Origin: an uncultured archaeon
Lineage (GTDB): Archaea; Halobacteriota; Methanosarcinia; Methanotrichales; Methanotrichaceae
Assembly (NCBI GenBank): GCA_902385025.1
Contig: CABMDX010000279.1
Location: 1 to 12,534 of the forward strand
Direction: 5' to 3'
DNA: 12,534 nt
The notes beneath the pieces were generated by a model. It had not been told where the DNA came from, did not search any database, and saw only the letters and a list, made by a program, of their open reading frames with translations. The position numbers and the translations under genes were made by a program. Shown in pieces: positions 7,048 to 12,534 of this stretch (positions are counted from its first letter, which is position 1; every line of letters begins with the position of its first letter).

Positions 7048-7184
7048 AGTAGCTCTTGAACCAACTATTTGTAAAAATTGTTTTTTTTCAAATTTTGACT
7101 CGCGAAAGACTGCATTTCTTGAAAATATCGCTCCCTCAAATCAACATTATCTTCAAATGGTGCCCGTATTGCGACTCTGATCAA
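7048..7184 (-). pseudogene. upstream remnant of the pentapeptide-repeat gene, separated by a frameshift
   Basis: On the minus strand, 7140-7048 encodes FEGAIFSRNAVFRESKFEK in frame with the downstream gene but with no start codon. From 7184 to about 7139 the other frame encodes IRVAIRAPFEDNVD. Adding one A to the AAA run at 7138-7140 (plus strand) joins them as NVD-FEGAIF, restoring the repeat spacing. A TGA at 7187-7185 ends that second frame upstream. The remnant could be a real mutation or a sequencing error. A run of eight A (coding strand, about 7081-7088) lies in the same piece. Confidence 0.55.
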
Positions 7185-7514
7185 TCACACTTGACTACAC
7201 AGAAACCTCACAAGGCCGGGCAATGAAATGCCTCATATATCCTTGAAAGTCTCAGGGCACTGAGACATGTATTGAACGCTCGCCTGGAAAAGAGATCAAC
7301 CGTCTGCCCCTTGCCAAATGAATGCACCTCCCCTGCGCTTCTTGCCTTATTGCATCTTTAAAAAGTCTCCGCTATGCTTCCCCGCCGAGGGAGATGGAAA
7401 AAGTCCATAGAGGAAAAGTGTTATCCGAGGTCATGCCATCCGGTGTTGTGGATCAAGAGAAGGCCGTTGCAGGGACCGCGCGAGGCAGATTATTTATAAC
7501 TATCAGACCAAAGA
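7185..7514. other. intergenic region with a 7-bp hairpin, no gene supported
   Basis: This 330-base stretch separates the divergent pentapeptide and YkgJ-type genes. It contains the perfect inverted repeat GTCTCAG-GGCA-CTGAGAC (7249-7266) and, at its right end, the TATA box of the YkgJ-type gene. A 69-codon plus-strand frame starting at 7322 overlaps the YkgJ gene and its promoter and is not convincing. A minus-strand GGGAGGTG (7325-7332) is followed seven bases later by TTG 7317, but only 21 codons follow. Confidence 0.4.
7488..7499 (+). promoter_or_regulatory. TATA box of the YkgJ-type gene
   Basis: GATTATTTATAA has the core TTTATA at 7493-7498. Initiation about 26 bases on would fall near 7521, which is after ATG 7515 and before ATG 7536. 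This argues for the second ATG as the start. Confidence 0.5.
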
Positions 7515-7535
7515 ATGCAATTGCAGCGTGATTGC

Positions 7536-8009
7536 ATGTCACTTGATCCCTACGATTATTTGCGAATTCGGGTGCAGATGGACTTTAAGTGCCATCGCTG
7601 CGGCATATGCTGCCAGGTAGCGGATCCAATCGATATCTATCCCAAAGATATCCGAAGATTGGCAAGCTACTTTGAGCTCTCTCTGGAAGAGACAATCAGA
7701 GAGTACACCATCCCTCACCCAAGCGAGCCCGATATTCGTGCCTTTAAAGTCAGCGCACCATGCCGATTTTATGACAAAACAATAAAAGGATGCAAGATAT
7801 ATCCCGCCAGGCCGATGGTTTGCAGGTGCAGCCCGTTCTTAAGCCCCGGTCAAATTGGACTTCAGGGCATCGAGATCTACGAGGACTGCCCAGCCTCTCG
7901 GGAGAGTCTCAAGATAATTGAACGGGATTTAGATCCGCTGCTGAATCCAGATCCTAAGATGCAAAAAAAGTTGGAGAAGGCATTGTCCAAAATGATGCAG
8001 ATTGAATGA
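7536..8009 (+). CDS. YkgJ-family Cys-cluster (zinc or iron chelating) protein
   Basis: From ATG 7536 the product is 157 residues. It shows the PF03692 pattern: CHRCGICC (C19, C22, C25, C26), C76 in SAPCRFYD, C86 in GCKIY, the RPMVCRC segment with C96 and C98, and C118 in EDCPASR. The CxxCxxCC head and the GC-IYPARP-C core are diagnostic. The family is predicted to bind a Zn or Fe-S cluster through these Cys residues; the reaction is unknown. The final 30 residues form a charged helix. Two starts are possible. ATG 7515 adds seven residues but would precede the expected transcription start; ATG 7536 has a weak GTGAT 3 bases before it and is preferred. The neighbour downstream is convergent, so the gene stands alone. 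Confidence 0.85.
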   Translation: MSLDPYDYLRIRVQMDFKCHRCGICCQVADPIDIYPKDIRRLASYFELSLEETIREYTIPHPSEPDIRAFKVSAPCRFYDKTIKGCKIYPARPMVCRCSPFLSPGQIGLQGIEIYEDCPASRESLKIIERDLDPLLNPDPKMQKKLEKALSKMMQIE

Positions 8010-8126
8010 TCCAGATGTGTATTTCCCTGCATTGCCGGATCAACGGAAGCATACCGTAAGGCCTCTTCATGAAGTATTCTGCATCGCTTCTCACACCAAG
8101 GAAAAGGAGAGAAAAGAATACCTCGT

Positions 8127-9182
8127 TCACAGCAGAACAGATCCATTTCCTCCGATGGCGTCTGTATAGATGTAGGGCGGATATGATACGCTAACCCCGG
8201 TCCAATGCGCCTCTGGCACCTGGCCTGATACCTTTCCCTGAGCGCGTACCATTATCGTTTTTCCGCTGACCGGCTCATCAATCCTAACCTTCCAGGCTGA
8301 TTTGGCATCAGACCCGGCCAATATTTTCCCCAGAAAGACATTCGTGGACCCGGAATCGAGACTTATTCCCTCTGGCAGGATTATCATTGCCACAGCATCT
8401 TTAGCTGGATACATTGATGCGTTGAATGGAGGCGGACAGTGATACGCAATATCTGCGGTGACGATTGCATTTGAGCCAGGCTTTAAAGGTCCCGAGATTT
8501 TAACATTCACACTCCAGGGCATCATCACCATCCCCCAGTAGGGATGAGATTCACCCTCGGCGGTATAGTTCCAGCCGCTTTGTAGCTCTTCGTAGGTCCA
8601 GGCTGTGATTCCTGTTTTATTTGTCTGGTGCTTTTGATCTCTTCCCCAGGGATCGCTAAAGTAAATGATCCCCATAGAGTCGTCGTATCCGATTGCTGTT
8701 CTGTAGTGGCCGCCACCGCCATTTGGCTCGAATGTCATGAGCAGAATTACCGGAGTATCCGCAGCAATAAGGCTCTTCAAGTCCGCCAGCCAGAATTTAT
8801 CGGATGAATAGGGGAAGGATGCGTACCCCAGGGCCCGTTCAGGATATCCGGATTCTGGGGAATCGTGAGGGAAGAATCTCCCCTGGGCGGAGCTCATATT
8901 GCTGAAGTGACCTGCCCGGACCATATCGAAGGACCAAGTCCCTGCAGAAGAGCTCCTGGCAGCATCTGCGATCGCTTTTTGATTTATGTCCGGTCCATAA
9001 TAGTCATATACCTCCTCCAAAACCCCTTCCCCACAAAATAGTCCATTCATTTGCTGGTGCCAGGGAACATTGGCAATCATATGATATGCGGGCAGACCCA
9101 AATTGTCTTCCGAGCTAGCATCTGCTGCAAACCCCACAATCAGCAAGAGGGCAGCAATGGCAAGGCTTGAAAATTTTTTCAT
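8127..9182 (-). CDS. secreted C39-like cysteine peptidase
   Basis: From ATG 9182 the product is 351 residues. A signal peptide covers about 1-22 (KKF, then a Leu/Ala/Ile core, ADA before SSED). The peptidase domain (Peptidase_C39_2 type, papain fold) covers about 34-225. Its predicted site is Q44 (oxyanion) and C50 in WHQQMNGLFCGEG, H159 in GGGGHYRTAIGYDD and D177 in YFSDPWG. The usual CGP/CGA after the Cys is CGE here. A C-terminal beta-rich, Ig-like domain (about 225-335: VNVKISGPLKPGSNAIVTAD) follows, with no membrane anchor. C39 enzymes cleave double-glycine leader peptides when fused to transporters; this one is free and exported, so its substrate is likely extracellular and unknown. ATG 9182 is preferred over the in-frame TTG 9200 because AGGGG lies 7 bases before it and the signal peptide is clean. 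Confidence 0.85.
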   Translation of the reverse strand: MKKFSSLAIAALLLIVGFAADASSEDNLGLPAYHMIANVPWHQQMNGLFCGEGVLEEVYDYYGPDINQKAIADAARSSSAGTWSFDMVRAGHFSNMSSAQGRFFPHDSPESGYPERALGYASFPYSSDKFWLADLKSLIAADTPVILLMTFEPNGGGGHYRTAIGYDDSMGIIYFSDPWGRDQKHQTNKTGITAWTYEELQSGWNYTAEGESHPYWGMVMMPWSVNVKISGPLKPGSNAIVTADIAYHCPPPFNASMYPAKDAVAMIILPEGISLDSGSTNVFLGKILAGSDAKSAWKVRIDEPVSGKTIMVRAQGKVSGQVPEAHWTGVSVSYPPYIYTDAIGGNGSVLL

Positions 9183-9189
9183 TTGAAAA

Positions 9190-9231
9190 CCCCTTTTCAA
9201 AGTAGTAACCGACTTTGGTACTTATTTTTAT
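9190..9231 (-). promoter_or_regulatory. promoter and ribosome-binding site of the C39 peptidase gene
   Basis: On the minus strand TAAAAATAAG (9230-9221) is a plausible TATA element, placing initiation near 9200. AAGGGG (9195-9190) then lies 7 bases before ATG 9182. The leader would be about 18 bases. TTG 9200 would sit at the very 5' end of this transcript. Confidence 0.45.
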
Positions 9232-9289
9232 CGTTATTCCAGAATGCGTTTCGATTATTATTTGGTGTATTGTGTCATATGTAGCCGGT

Positions 9290-9357
9290 CCTCAAATCAT
9301 TCCATTGAGGTGAATGCTTCTGGAAACCCGTCAATGAAACCGGCACAGTTTTGCCGG
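9290..9357. repeat. two short inverted repeats between divergent secreted-protein genes
   Basis: CCTCAA (9290-9295) and TTGAGG (9305-9310) form one 6-bp stem. CCGGCA (9340-9345) and TGCCGG (9352-9357) form another with a 6-base loop. Both lie in the divergent promoter region of the C39 peptidase and beta-rich protein genes and could be regulator sites. A direct repeat GCCAAAA follows near 9392 and 9408. Confidence 0.3.
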
Positions 9358-9458
9358 GGCAAAGGCAGCGGCAGGGCTATGCAGTTGCATTGCCAAAAAT
9401 ATTGACTGCCAAAAGTCTTAATATCTCCAACAACCACTTTTGTTAAGGTTTTGGAACC

Positions 9459-10079
9459 ATGAATTTCAAGATCTCGATTGCATTATCATTCTCCCTATTT
9501 GCATTATTTGCCATCGGTGCCCAATCGATCATTGACGGAGGAGCGGGGCTTTCAGCAGATCAGTTGATCGATGCAAGCAGGGGAATCTATATACACAATC
9601 CCAACGTGCCAGAGAATCCTCAGGAATCCAGAGTGCTCTGGAGCACAACGGGCAAAGTCAACTCGACAAGGCTAGGCAATATTTCTGCAGACCGCGCCAC
9701 GAGCGCATCCCAAATCCAATCTTCTCAGGAGACCTTGGCTATCTCGGCATCAGCTACAAGCGCGGCTGGAAACTGGTCTTTCAGACTACGGGACAGAATA
9801 AATAGATTTGTGGCATTGACGCTCTTCCAGTCAGGGGATGCGATTTTTGGAATGGGCACCATAAACGATGGTGGCGATACCATGACGGTTTCGTCATCAG
9901 GCTCTCTGGAAGGAAATAAGATGAGCCTGGACGTGACAATTTCTAAAACCAAAAGCCTCTACAGGCTCTCTCTTACAAAAAACGGCACCACCGCATATGG
10001 TGACTATATGGCATTCTGGTCTGGCGGAGATCCCTGGACCGGAATTGCGGAGGGCATGCAAAACCCTGCTCAAAATTGA
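9459..10079 (+). CDS. secreted beta-rich protein of unknown function
   Basis: The 206-residue product has a signal peptide (about 1-22, IGAQS before IIDGG). A Ser/Ala/Asn-rich linker covers about 25-103. A domain of alternating strands covers about 104-200: GNWSFRLRDRINRFVALTLF, GDAIFGMGTIND, MTVSSSGSLEGNKMSLDV, LYRLSLTKNGTTAYGDY. That pattern suggests a small beta-barrel or sandwich of the lipocalin-like sort. I do not recognise the family. ATG 9459 follows a weak TATA-like CTTAATAT at 9417-9424. After the stop another frame continues with protein-like sequence (to 10228), raising the possibility of a shifted C-terminus. It is divergent from the C39 peptidase gene and convergent with the nucleotidase gene. 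Confidence 0.75.
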   Translation: MNFKISIALSFSLFALFAIGAQSIIDGGAGLSADQLIDASRGIYIHNPNVPENPQESRVLWSTTGKVNSTRLGNISADRATSASQIQSSQETLAISASATSAAGNWSFRLRDRINRFVALTLFQSGDAIFGMGTINDGGDTMTVSSSGSLEGNKMSLDVTISKTKSLYRLSLTKNGTTAYGDYMAFWSGGDPWTGIAEGMQNPAQN

Positions 10080-10193
10080 GTCTGTCCTATAAGAACGGCA
10101 CTGCCAAATCACAGTCCGTGAAGGCGACAGTCATCTCCTGCCAGGAAGAGCAGAGCGGCAATCAATTCCGGTCTGACCTCAAAATGGCAGAAG
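10080..10193 (+). other. possible out-of-frame continuation downstream of the beta-rich protein
   Basis: In a frame shifted from the preceding gene, sequence from about 10070 to the stop at 10226-10228 encodes KLSLSYKNGTAKSQS, then KATVISCQEEQSGNQ. The first part resembles RLSLTKNGTTA of residues 169-179 in that gene. There is no start codon with a ribosome-binding site, so it may be a decayed piece of a duplicate or a frameshifted C-terminus. Coding there is unproven. Confidence 0.25.
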
Positions 10194-10760
10194 TCAGTTT
10201 GCGTCATCGATCTCTCCTATTGCTTTGAGCACGCTTTGCCATTCGGAACAGAGGTATATTTGGTCGGAATATTTTTCGATGTCCAGGCCGTTCCTGCTCC
10301 AGGGCTGCGTGAATAATATCCCGGTCCTCTCTGGGTCGCTCTTAACAAATTCTACAATATTTAAATCAAAATCATCAACAAGCACATCTGATGGTATTAA
10401 ATGCTTGGTGCCCGTCTTTGCGTAGAAATAACCTTTGAGGCAGGGGAAATAGGTCTCCAGCCATTTCCTGGTGGCAGCCTCTGGATTTGGCCTTCTGGCG
10501 GTCACCACAAATACATCATGCTCTGCCAGCTTGCGGATGGCAGCCCGCGAACGCTCGATTGGGGGCACCCTGAGCACATACTCCTGGTCGGCCAGACATT
10601 TGGCGATCTCAAGCCAGATGTCTCTTCCTTCAAAGATCCAGTGGGCACAATTGACATCACTTTTCGAATATTTCTGCCCATATTCTTTTTCAATTATATT
10701 CAGGACCGCACCGACCTGATCTGCCAGAACTCCATCGATATCGACAGCAATTTTCAACAT
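10194..10760 (-). CDS. HAD-family 5'(3')-deoxyribonucleotidase-like (NT5C type)
   Basis: The 188-residue product shows the HAD motifs in order: motif I DIDGVLAD with nucleophile D7 and acid D9, motif II VVTARR with T87, motif III K119 in TGTKHLIP, and motif IV DVLVDDFDLN with D129 and D130. Length and the PxI/F cap region (about 15-75) match the NT5C nucleotidases, which remove phosphate from (deoxy)nucleoside monophosphates using Mg2+. The exact substrate is not fixed by sequence. Location would be cytoplasmic, with no signal peptide. ATG 10760 is preceded by GGAGG (10764-10768) with a short 3-base gap. A TATA-like CTATTTATC (10826-10818, minus) lies upstream. A palindromic hairpin abuts that TATA element, so expression may be regulated there. 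Confidence 0.85.
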   Translation of the reverse strand: MLKIAVDIDGVLADQVGAVLNIIEKEYGQKYSKSDVNCAHWIFEGRDIWLEIAKCLADQEYVLRVPPIERSRAAIRKLAEHDVFVVTARRPNPEAATRKWLETYFPCLKGYFYAKTGTKHLIPSDVLVDDFDLNIVEFVKSDPERTGILFTQPWSRNGLDIEKYSDQIYLCSEWQSVLKAIGEIDDAN

Positions 10761-10763
10761 ATG

Positions 10764-10826
10764 CCTCCAATTCGATCATCCATTTAGTTCCATATACCAT
10801 CAACAAGACAATAGCAAGATAAATAG
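10764..10826 (-). promoter_or_regulatory. promoter and ribosome-binding site of the nucleotidase gene
   Basis: On the minus strand CTATTTATC (10826-10818) and GGTATATGG (10798-10790) are alternative TATA-like elements. GGAGG (10768-10764) is the ribosome-binding site. The first element would give a leader of about 35 bases and the second only a few bases. Confidence 0.4.
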
Positions 10827-10857
10827 GTCATAAGCCCCCAAGGCCCGGGTTTATGAC
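10827..10857. repeat. long hairpin between the basic small protein and nucleotidase genes
   Basis: GTCATAAGCCC (10827-10837) pairs with GGGTTTATGAC (10847-10857), giving ten Watson-Crick pairs and one G.U in plus-strand RNA, with a 9-base loop. In minus-strand RNA the same position is an A.C mismatch inside the stem. It lies about 55 bases after the small gene and touches the TATA element of the next, both on the minus strand. It could be a terminator of the first or an operator of the second. Confidence 0.5.
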
Positions 10858-10911
10858 GGTACTTTTCAGGGGAATTGTGCTCACGCCTTGATTCATTATG
10901 CGAGTGCAGCC

Positions 10912-11064
10912 TCAAATTCGAGTCTTCCGAGGCCGCTCGTTCTTTATGCCGCCTCGCTTTGTGTCAAAAACAGGTGTCTCTGACTTGCTTCGGGGAGGCT
11001 TTGAGGGATCATGTTTGCCAGGCCCATCGCTTGGCATTCCCTTTGCACCCTTTTTCTTGCTCAT
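10912..11064 (-). CDS. 50-residue basic, Lys/Arg/Pro-rich small protein
   Basis: The frame runs from ATG 11064 to TGA and encodes 50 residues, beginning MSKKKGAKGMPSDGPGKHD and ending GGIKNERPRKTRI. It is rich in Lys, Arg, Pro and Gly with no hydrophobic core, so it is probably disordered and positively charged. The start is decided by GGAGGTGA (11079-11072 on the minus strand), a perfect match to the archaeal anti-Shine-Dalgarno, 7 bases before the ATG. The frame stays open upstream to 11193, but that part lacks a start signal. A weak TATA-like AAAATAAG (11110-11103) is suitably placed. I recognise no family. Binding to RNA, DNA or ribosomes is a guess from charge alone. The next gene on the strand is the nucleotidase, 151 bases on and separated by a hairpin. 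Confidence 0.65.
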   Translation of the reverse strand: MSKKKGAKGMPSDGPGKHDPSKPPRSKSETPVFDTKRGGIKNERPRKTRI

Positions 11065-11714
11065 TTTGCTGTCACCTCCGGCGAGAACTCTTTTTTTGCT
11101 CAACTTATTTTGGGCGGAATTCTGGATCAACCACGTTTCAATATATCGGCTTTGGCCTTTTATTCCTTTGGATTCATCTTCAAATACGAGCAAAGAACTA
11201 ACTGGATATCAGGCCCGTGAATAGCTTATGCCTGCACCGCCATAAACTATATGGTTGCTTTCAGGATTTACTTCCTGTTAGATATCGAGGCTATGAATGC
11301 ATTGATGTCAGGCACCCGGCGGAGTCAGGTCGCGGCAAGCCTGGCTCTCGTCCAAGTGCCTGGAGAGCACAACATTCGACGGTCTCATGAAAATATGCCT
11401 GTTGCGGGTCATGCCTGGCGGACGTGGTAGTTGATTGCATAAGCAGGAGATTGCGATAGGAAGACCCCTTTTGCCGAAACCTTCAACGTTGGATTGCGAG
11501 ACCATTAAGCAATTGTTCTGGAGCTGCATCGCATCGTTTTAGTGGCTGCGAATTCTATGACTTCTATCACGGAATATGATATCCGAGACAACAACCGCTT
11601 TTCGGCGAGGAGGATCCATCATTAGAAATTAATTATGAAATTGCAATATATTGTTAAATGCAAATGAGGCAGAATGCACAGTTATTCCCTTCTCATTTGT
11701 GGGGGATTTTGCTC
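11065..11714. other. 650-base stretch with no convincing gene
   Basis: The minus-strand ribosome-binding site and promoter of the 50-residue gene occupy about 11072-11110. Beyond that I find no frame with a good start signal. The longest are a 45-codon plus-strand frame from ATG 11294 and a 73-codon minus-strand frame ending at 11308; neither has a ribosome-binding site or family features. The sequence is less A/T-rich than the promoter regions nearby, which allows a decayed gene, but I cannot name one. Confidence 0.4.
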
Positions 11715-11742
11715 ATATGTTGATGGCAACATATTTAATATA
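11715..11742 (+). promoter_or_regulatory. palindrome overlapping the TATA box of the exported pentapeptide gene
   Basis: ATATGTTG (11715-11722), a 4-base spacer ATGG and CAACATAT (11727-11734) form a perfect 8-bp inverted repeat. Its right arm runs into ATATTTAATATA (11731-11742), the best TATA element before the gene at 11803. Initiation is expected near 11760. A repressor bound here would block TATA recognition, so this is a good operator candidate. Confidence 0.5.
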
Positions 11743-11802
11743 TTCAAGCATACCTACACAGGAGATAATTTGAATCCAATAGGCTGTATCAAGGCGGTGT
11801 CA

Positions 11803-12534
11803 ATGAAGACCAAGTTATTGCTGCATCCTCTGTTGGTCCTGATAATTCTTTTGGGGGGGTTGTGTGCCTGCGAGACGCCCCATCCTACGGAGGCATTCAC
11901 CGATCGCGCCAACATGAGCAGCATGAACATGACCGGGTGGGATATGAAAAGCATGCATTTGAACCAATCGGATCTGAGGGCCTCGATTATGAATGGCGCA
12001 AACCTGAAGGATGCCTATTTGAGATCTGCCTGGCTCGATGGCGCCAATCTCACCGGGGCGAATCTGATGAACTCAGACCTCTCCGATGCGTCCCTTATTG
12101 GCACAGACCTCAGCGAATCGGATATGACCGAATCATCCCTGCGAAGAGCCCAGATCTCCAAATCCAGGCTGAATAATGCCCGACTTGTGAAGTCAGACCT
12201 GACGGATGCAGATCTCTCAGATTCAGACCTCACTGATGCTGACCTTACCGATGCCAGACTCTTTCGAACCGATCTCTCCGGGTGCATACTCCGAAATATG
12301 TATCTGCTAAGCGCCAATCTCATCGGAGCCCATATGAGCTTTGCAGATCTCAGTGGTGCTTTTATCTCCCGGGCGCAGCTTTCCAGAGCGGAGCTCTATA
12401 GCTCCAACCTCAGCAGAGCTGATTTGAGCAATGCAGATTTTACCCGAGGCTATTTGATGAGGTCAAATCTGACCGGAGCGCGCCTGGACTCCGCCAGCCT
12501 GGCATATGCAGACTTAACAGAGGTAAATTTAAAA
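11803..12534 (+). CDS. exported Leu-type pentapeptide-repeat protein, C-terminal end cut by window
   Basis: From ATG 11803, 244 residues are visible without a stop. Residues 1-23 are a signal sequence (MKTK, then a Leu/Ile core) ending LCAC, which could be a lipobox with C23 as the anchor. From residue 36 to 240 there are 41 consecutive pentapeptides of the A(D/N)LxX kind without a break or register shift, e.g. SDLTDADLSDSDLTDADL (131-148). The first repeats use Met in the central position. This forms a right-handed beta-helix of about ten coils, here outside the membrane. The start is ambiguous: ATG 11803 has a weak GGTG and a clean signal peptide, whereas TTG 11770, in frame, has AGGAG 5 bases before it and would add 11 residues. 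Pentapeptide proteins have varied roles; binding partner and function are unknown. Confidence 0.85.
   Translation, partial: MKTKLLLHPLLVLIILLGGLCACETPHPTEAFTDRANMSSMNMTGWDMKSMHLNQSDLRASIMNGANLKDAYLRSAWLDGANLTGANLMNSDLSDASLIGTDLSESDMTESSLRRAQISKSRLNNARLVKSDLTDADLSDSDLTDADLTDARLFRTDLSGCILRNMYLLSANLIGAHMSFADLSGAFISRAQLSRAELYSSNLSRADLSNADFTRGYLMRSNLTGARLDSASLAYADLTEVNLK

Noticed and set aside
7252..7317. 21-codon minus-strand frame with TTG start behind GGGAGGTG
   Set aside because: The ribosome-binding site is good, but the start is TTG, the product is only 21 residues and no promoter is evident; chance is the simpler reading.
7322..7531. 69-codon plus-strand frame before the YkgJ-type gene
   Set aside because: It contains the TATA box of the next gene, overlaps that gene's 5' end, and has no family features.
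8010..8126. TGATCC/GGATCA arms in the gap between convergent genes
   Set aside because: The six-base arms are far apart and have no following T run; expected by chance.
9306..9333. GAGGTGA followed by a 7-codon leader frame
   Set aside because: The ATG lies directly against the GAGGTGA site, too close for normal initiation, and the peptide MLLETRQ is not meaningful.
11065..11193. Upstream in-frame extension of the 50-residue basic protein
   Set aside because: The perfect GGAGGTGA site sits within this part and points to ATG 11064; the extension has no start signal of its own.
11308..11529. 73-codon minus-strand frame in the gene-poor stretch
   Set aside because: There is no start signal, no recognisable domain and no promoter. 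It could be part of a decayed element, but nothing confirms this.
1..12534. CRISPR array, insertion sequence, tRNA/rRNA or defence cassette
   Set aside because: I saw no regularly spaced repeats, terminal inverted repeats with a transposase, cloverleaf genes or known defence genes on either strand.

Overview
The window looks archaeal and probably comes from a methanogen of the Methanothrix (Methanosaeta)/Methanosarcinales type. The direct evidence is threefold. TATA boxes lie about 25-30 bases before several start codons, so short or absent 5' leaders are likely. The strongest ribosome-binding sites (GAGGTGA at 2496-2502 and GGAGGTGA at 11072-11079, both minus strand) match the archaeal 16S anti-Shine-Dalgarno. 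The gene content is an eRF1-like release factor and secreted PKD/transglutaminase, C39-peptidase, TPR and pentapeptide-repeat proteins. The genus is an inference; there is no rRNA or tRNA in the window to fix it.

Layout. 1-886 (minus) is the N-terminal 295 residues of a Vms1/eRF1-like peptidyl-tRNA hydrolase, cut by the window edge. 1095-2096 (minus) is a membrane-bound YdjM/DUF457-type predicted metal hydrolase. 2386-2490 (minus) is a 34-residue His-rich small protein with a clear promoter and a strong ribosome-binding site. 2738-3355 and 3446-3922 (plus) are a secreted two-TPR protein and a signal-peptide protein with three further membrane segments, followed by a terminator hairpin. 4110-6254 (plus) is a 714-residue exported transglutaminase-like protein with three PKD domains, two of them a recent duplication. 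6370-7047 (minus) is a Phe-type pentapeptide-repeat gene whose real 5' end has been lost to a frameshift near 7139.

7536-8009 (plus) is a YkgJ-type Cys-cluster protein. 8127-9182 (minus) is a secreted C39-like cysteine peptidase. 9459-10079 (plus) is a secreted beta-rich protein of unknown function. 10194-10760 (minus) is an NT5C-type HAD 5'-nucleotidase. 10912-11064 (minus) is a 50-residue basic protein with a perfect ribosome-binding site. 11065-11714 carries no convincing gene. 11803-12534 (plus) opens an exported Leu-type pentapeptide-repeat protein with 41 uninterrupted repeats that runs off the window.

How the genes relate. This is not a single operon: strands alternate and most genes have their own promoter. 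The common theme is the cell surface. At least six products carry signal peptides or membrane segments (TPR protein, three-segment membrane protein, transglutaminase/PKD protein, C39 peptidase, beta-rich protein, Leu-type pentapeptide protein). The TPR gene and the membrane gene share strand, spacing and topology and are the best candidate pair. No CRISPR array, insertion sequence, phage module or known defence system is visible. The least expected items are the two small proteins, the damaged pentapeptide gene, and palindromes placed against the TATA boxes of two genes.
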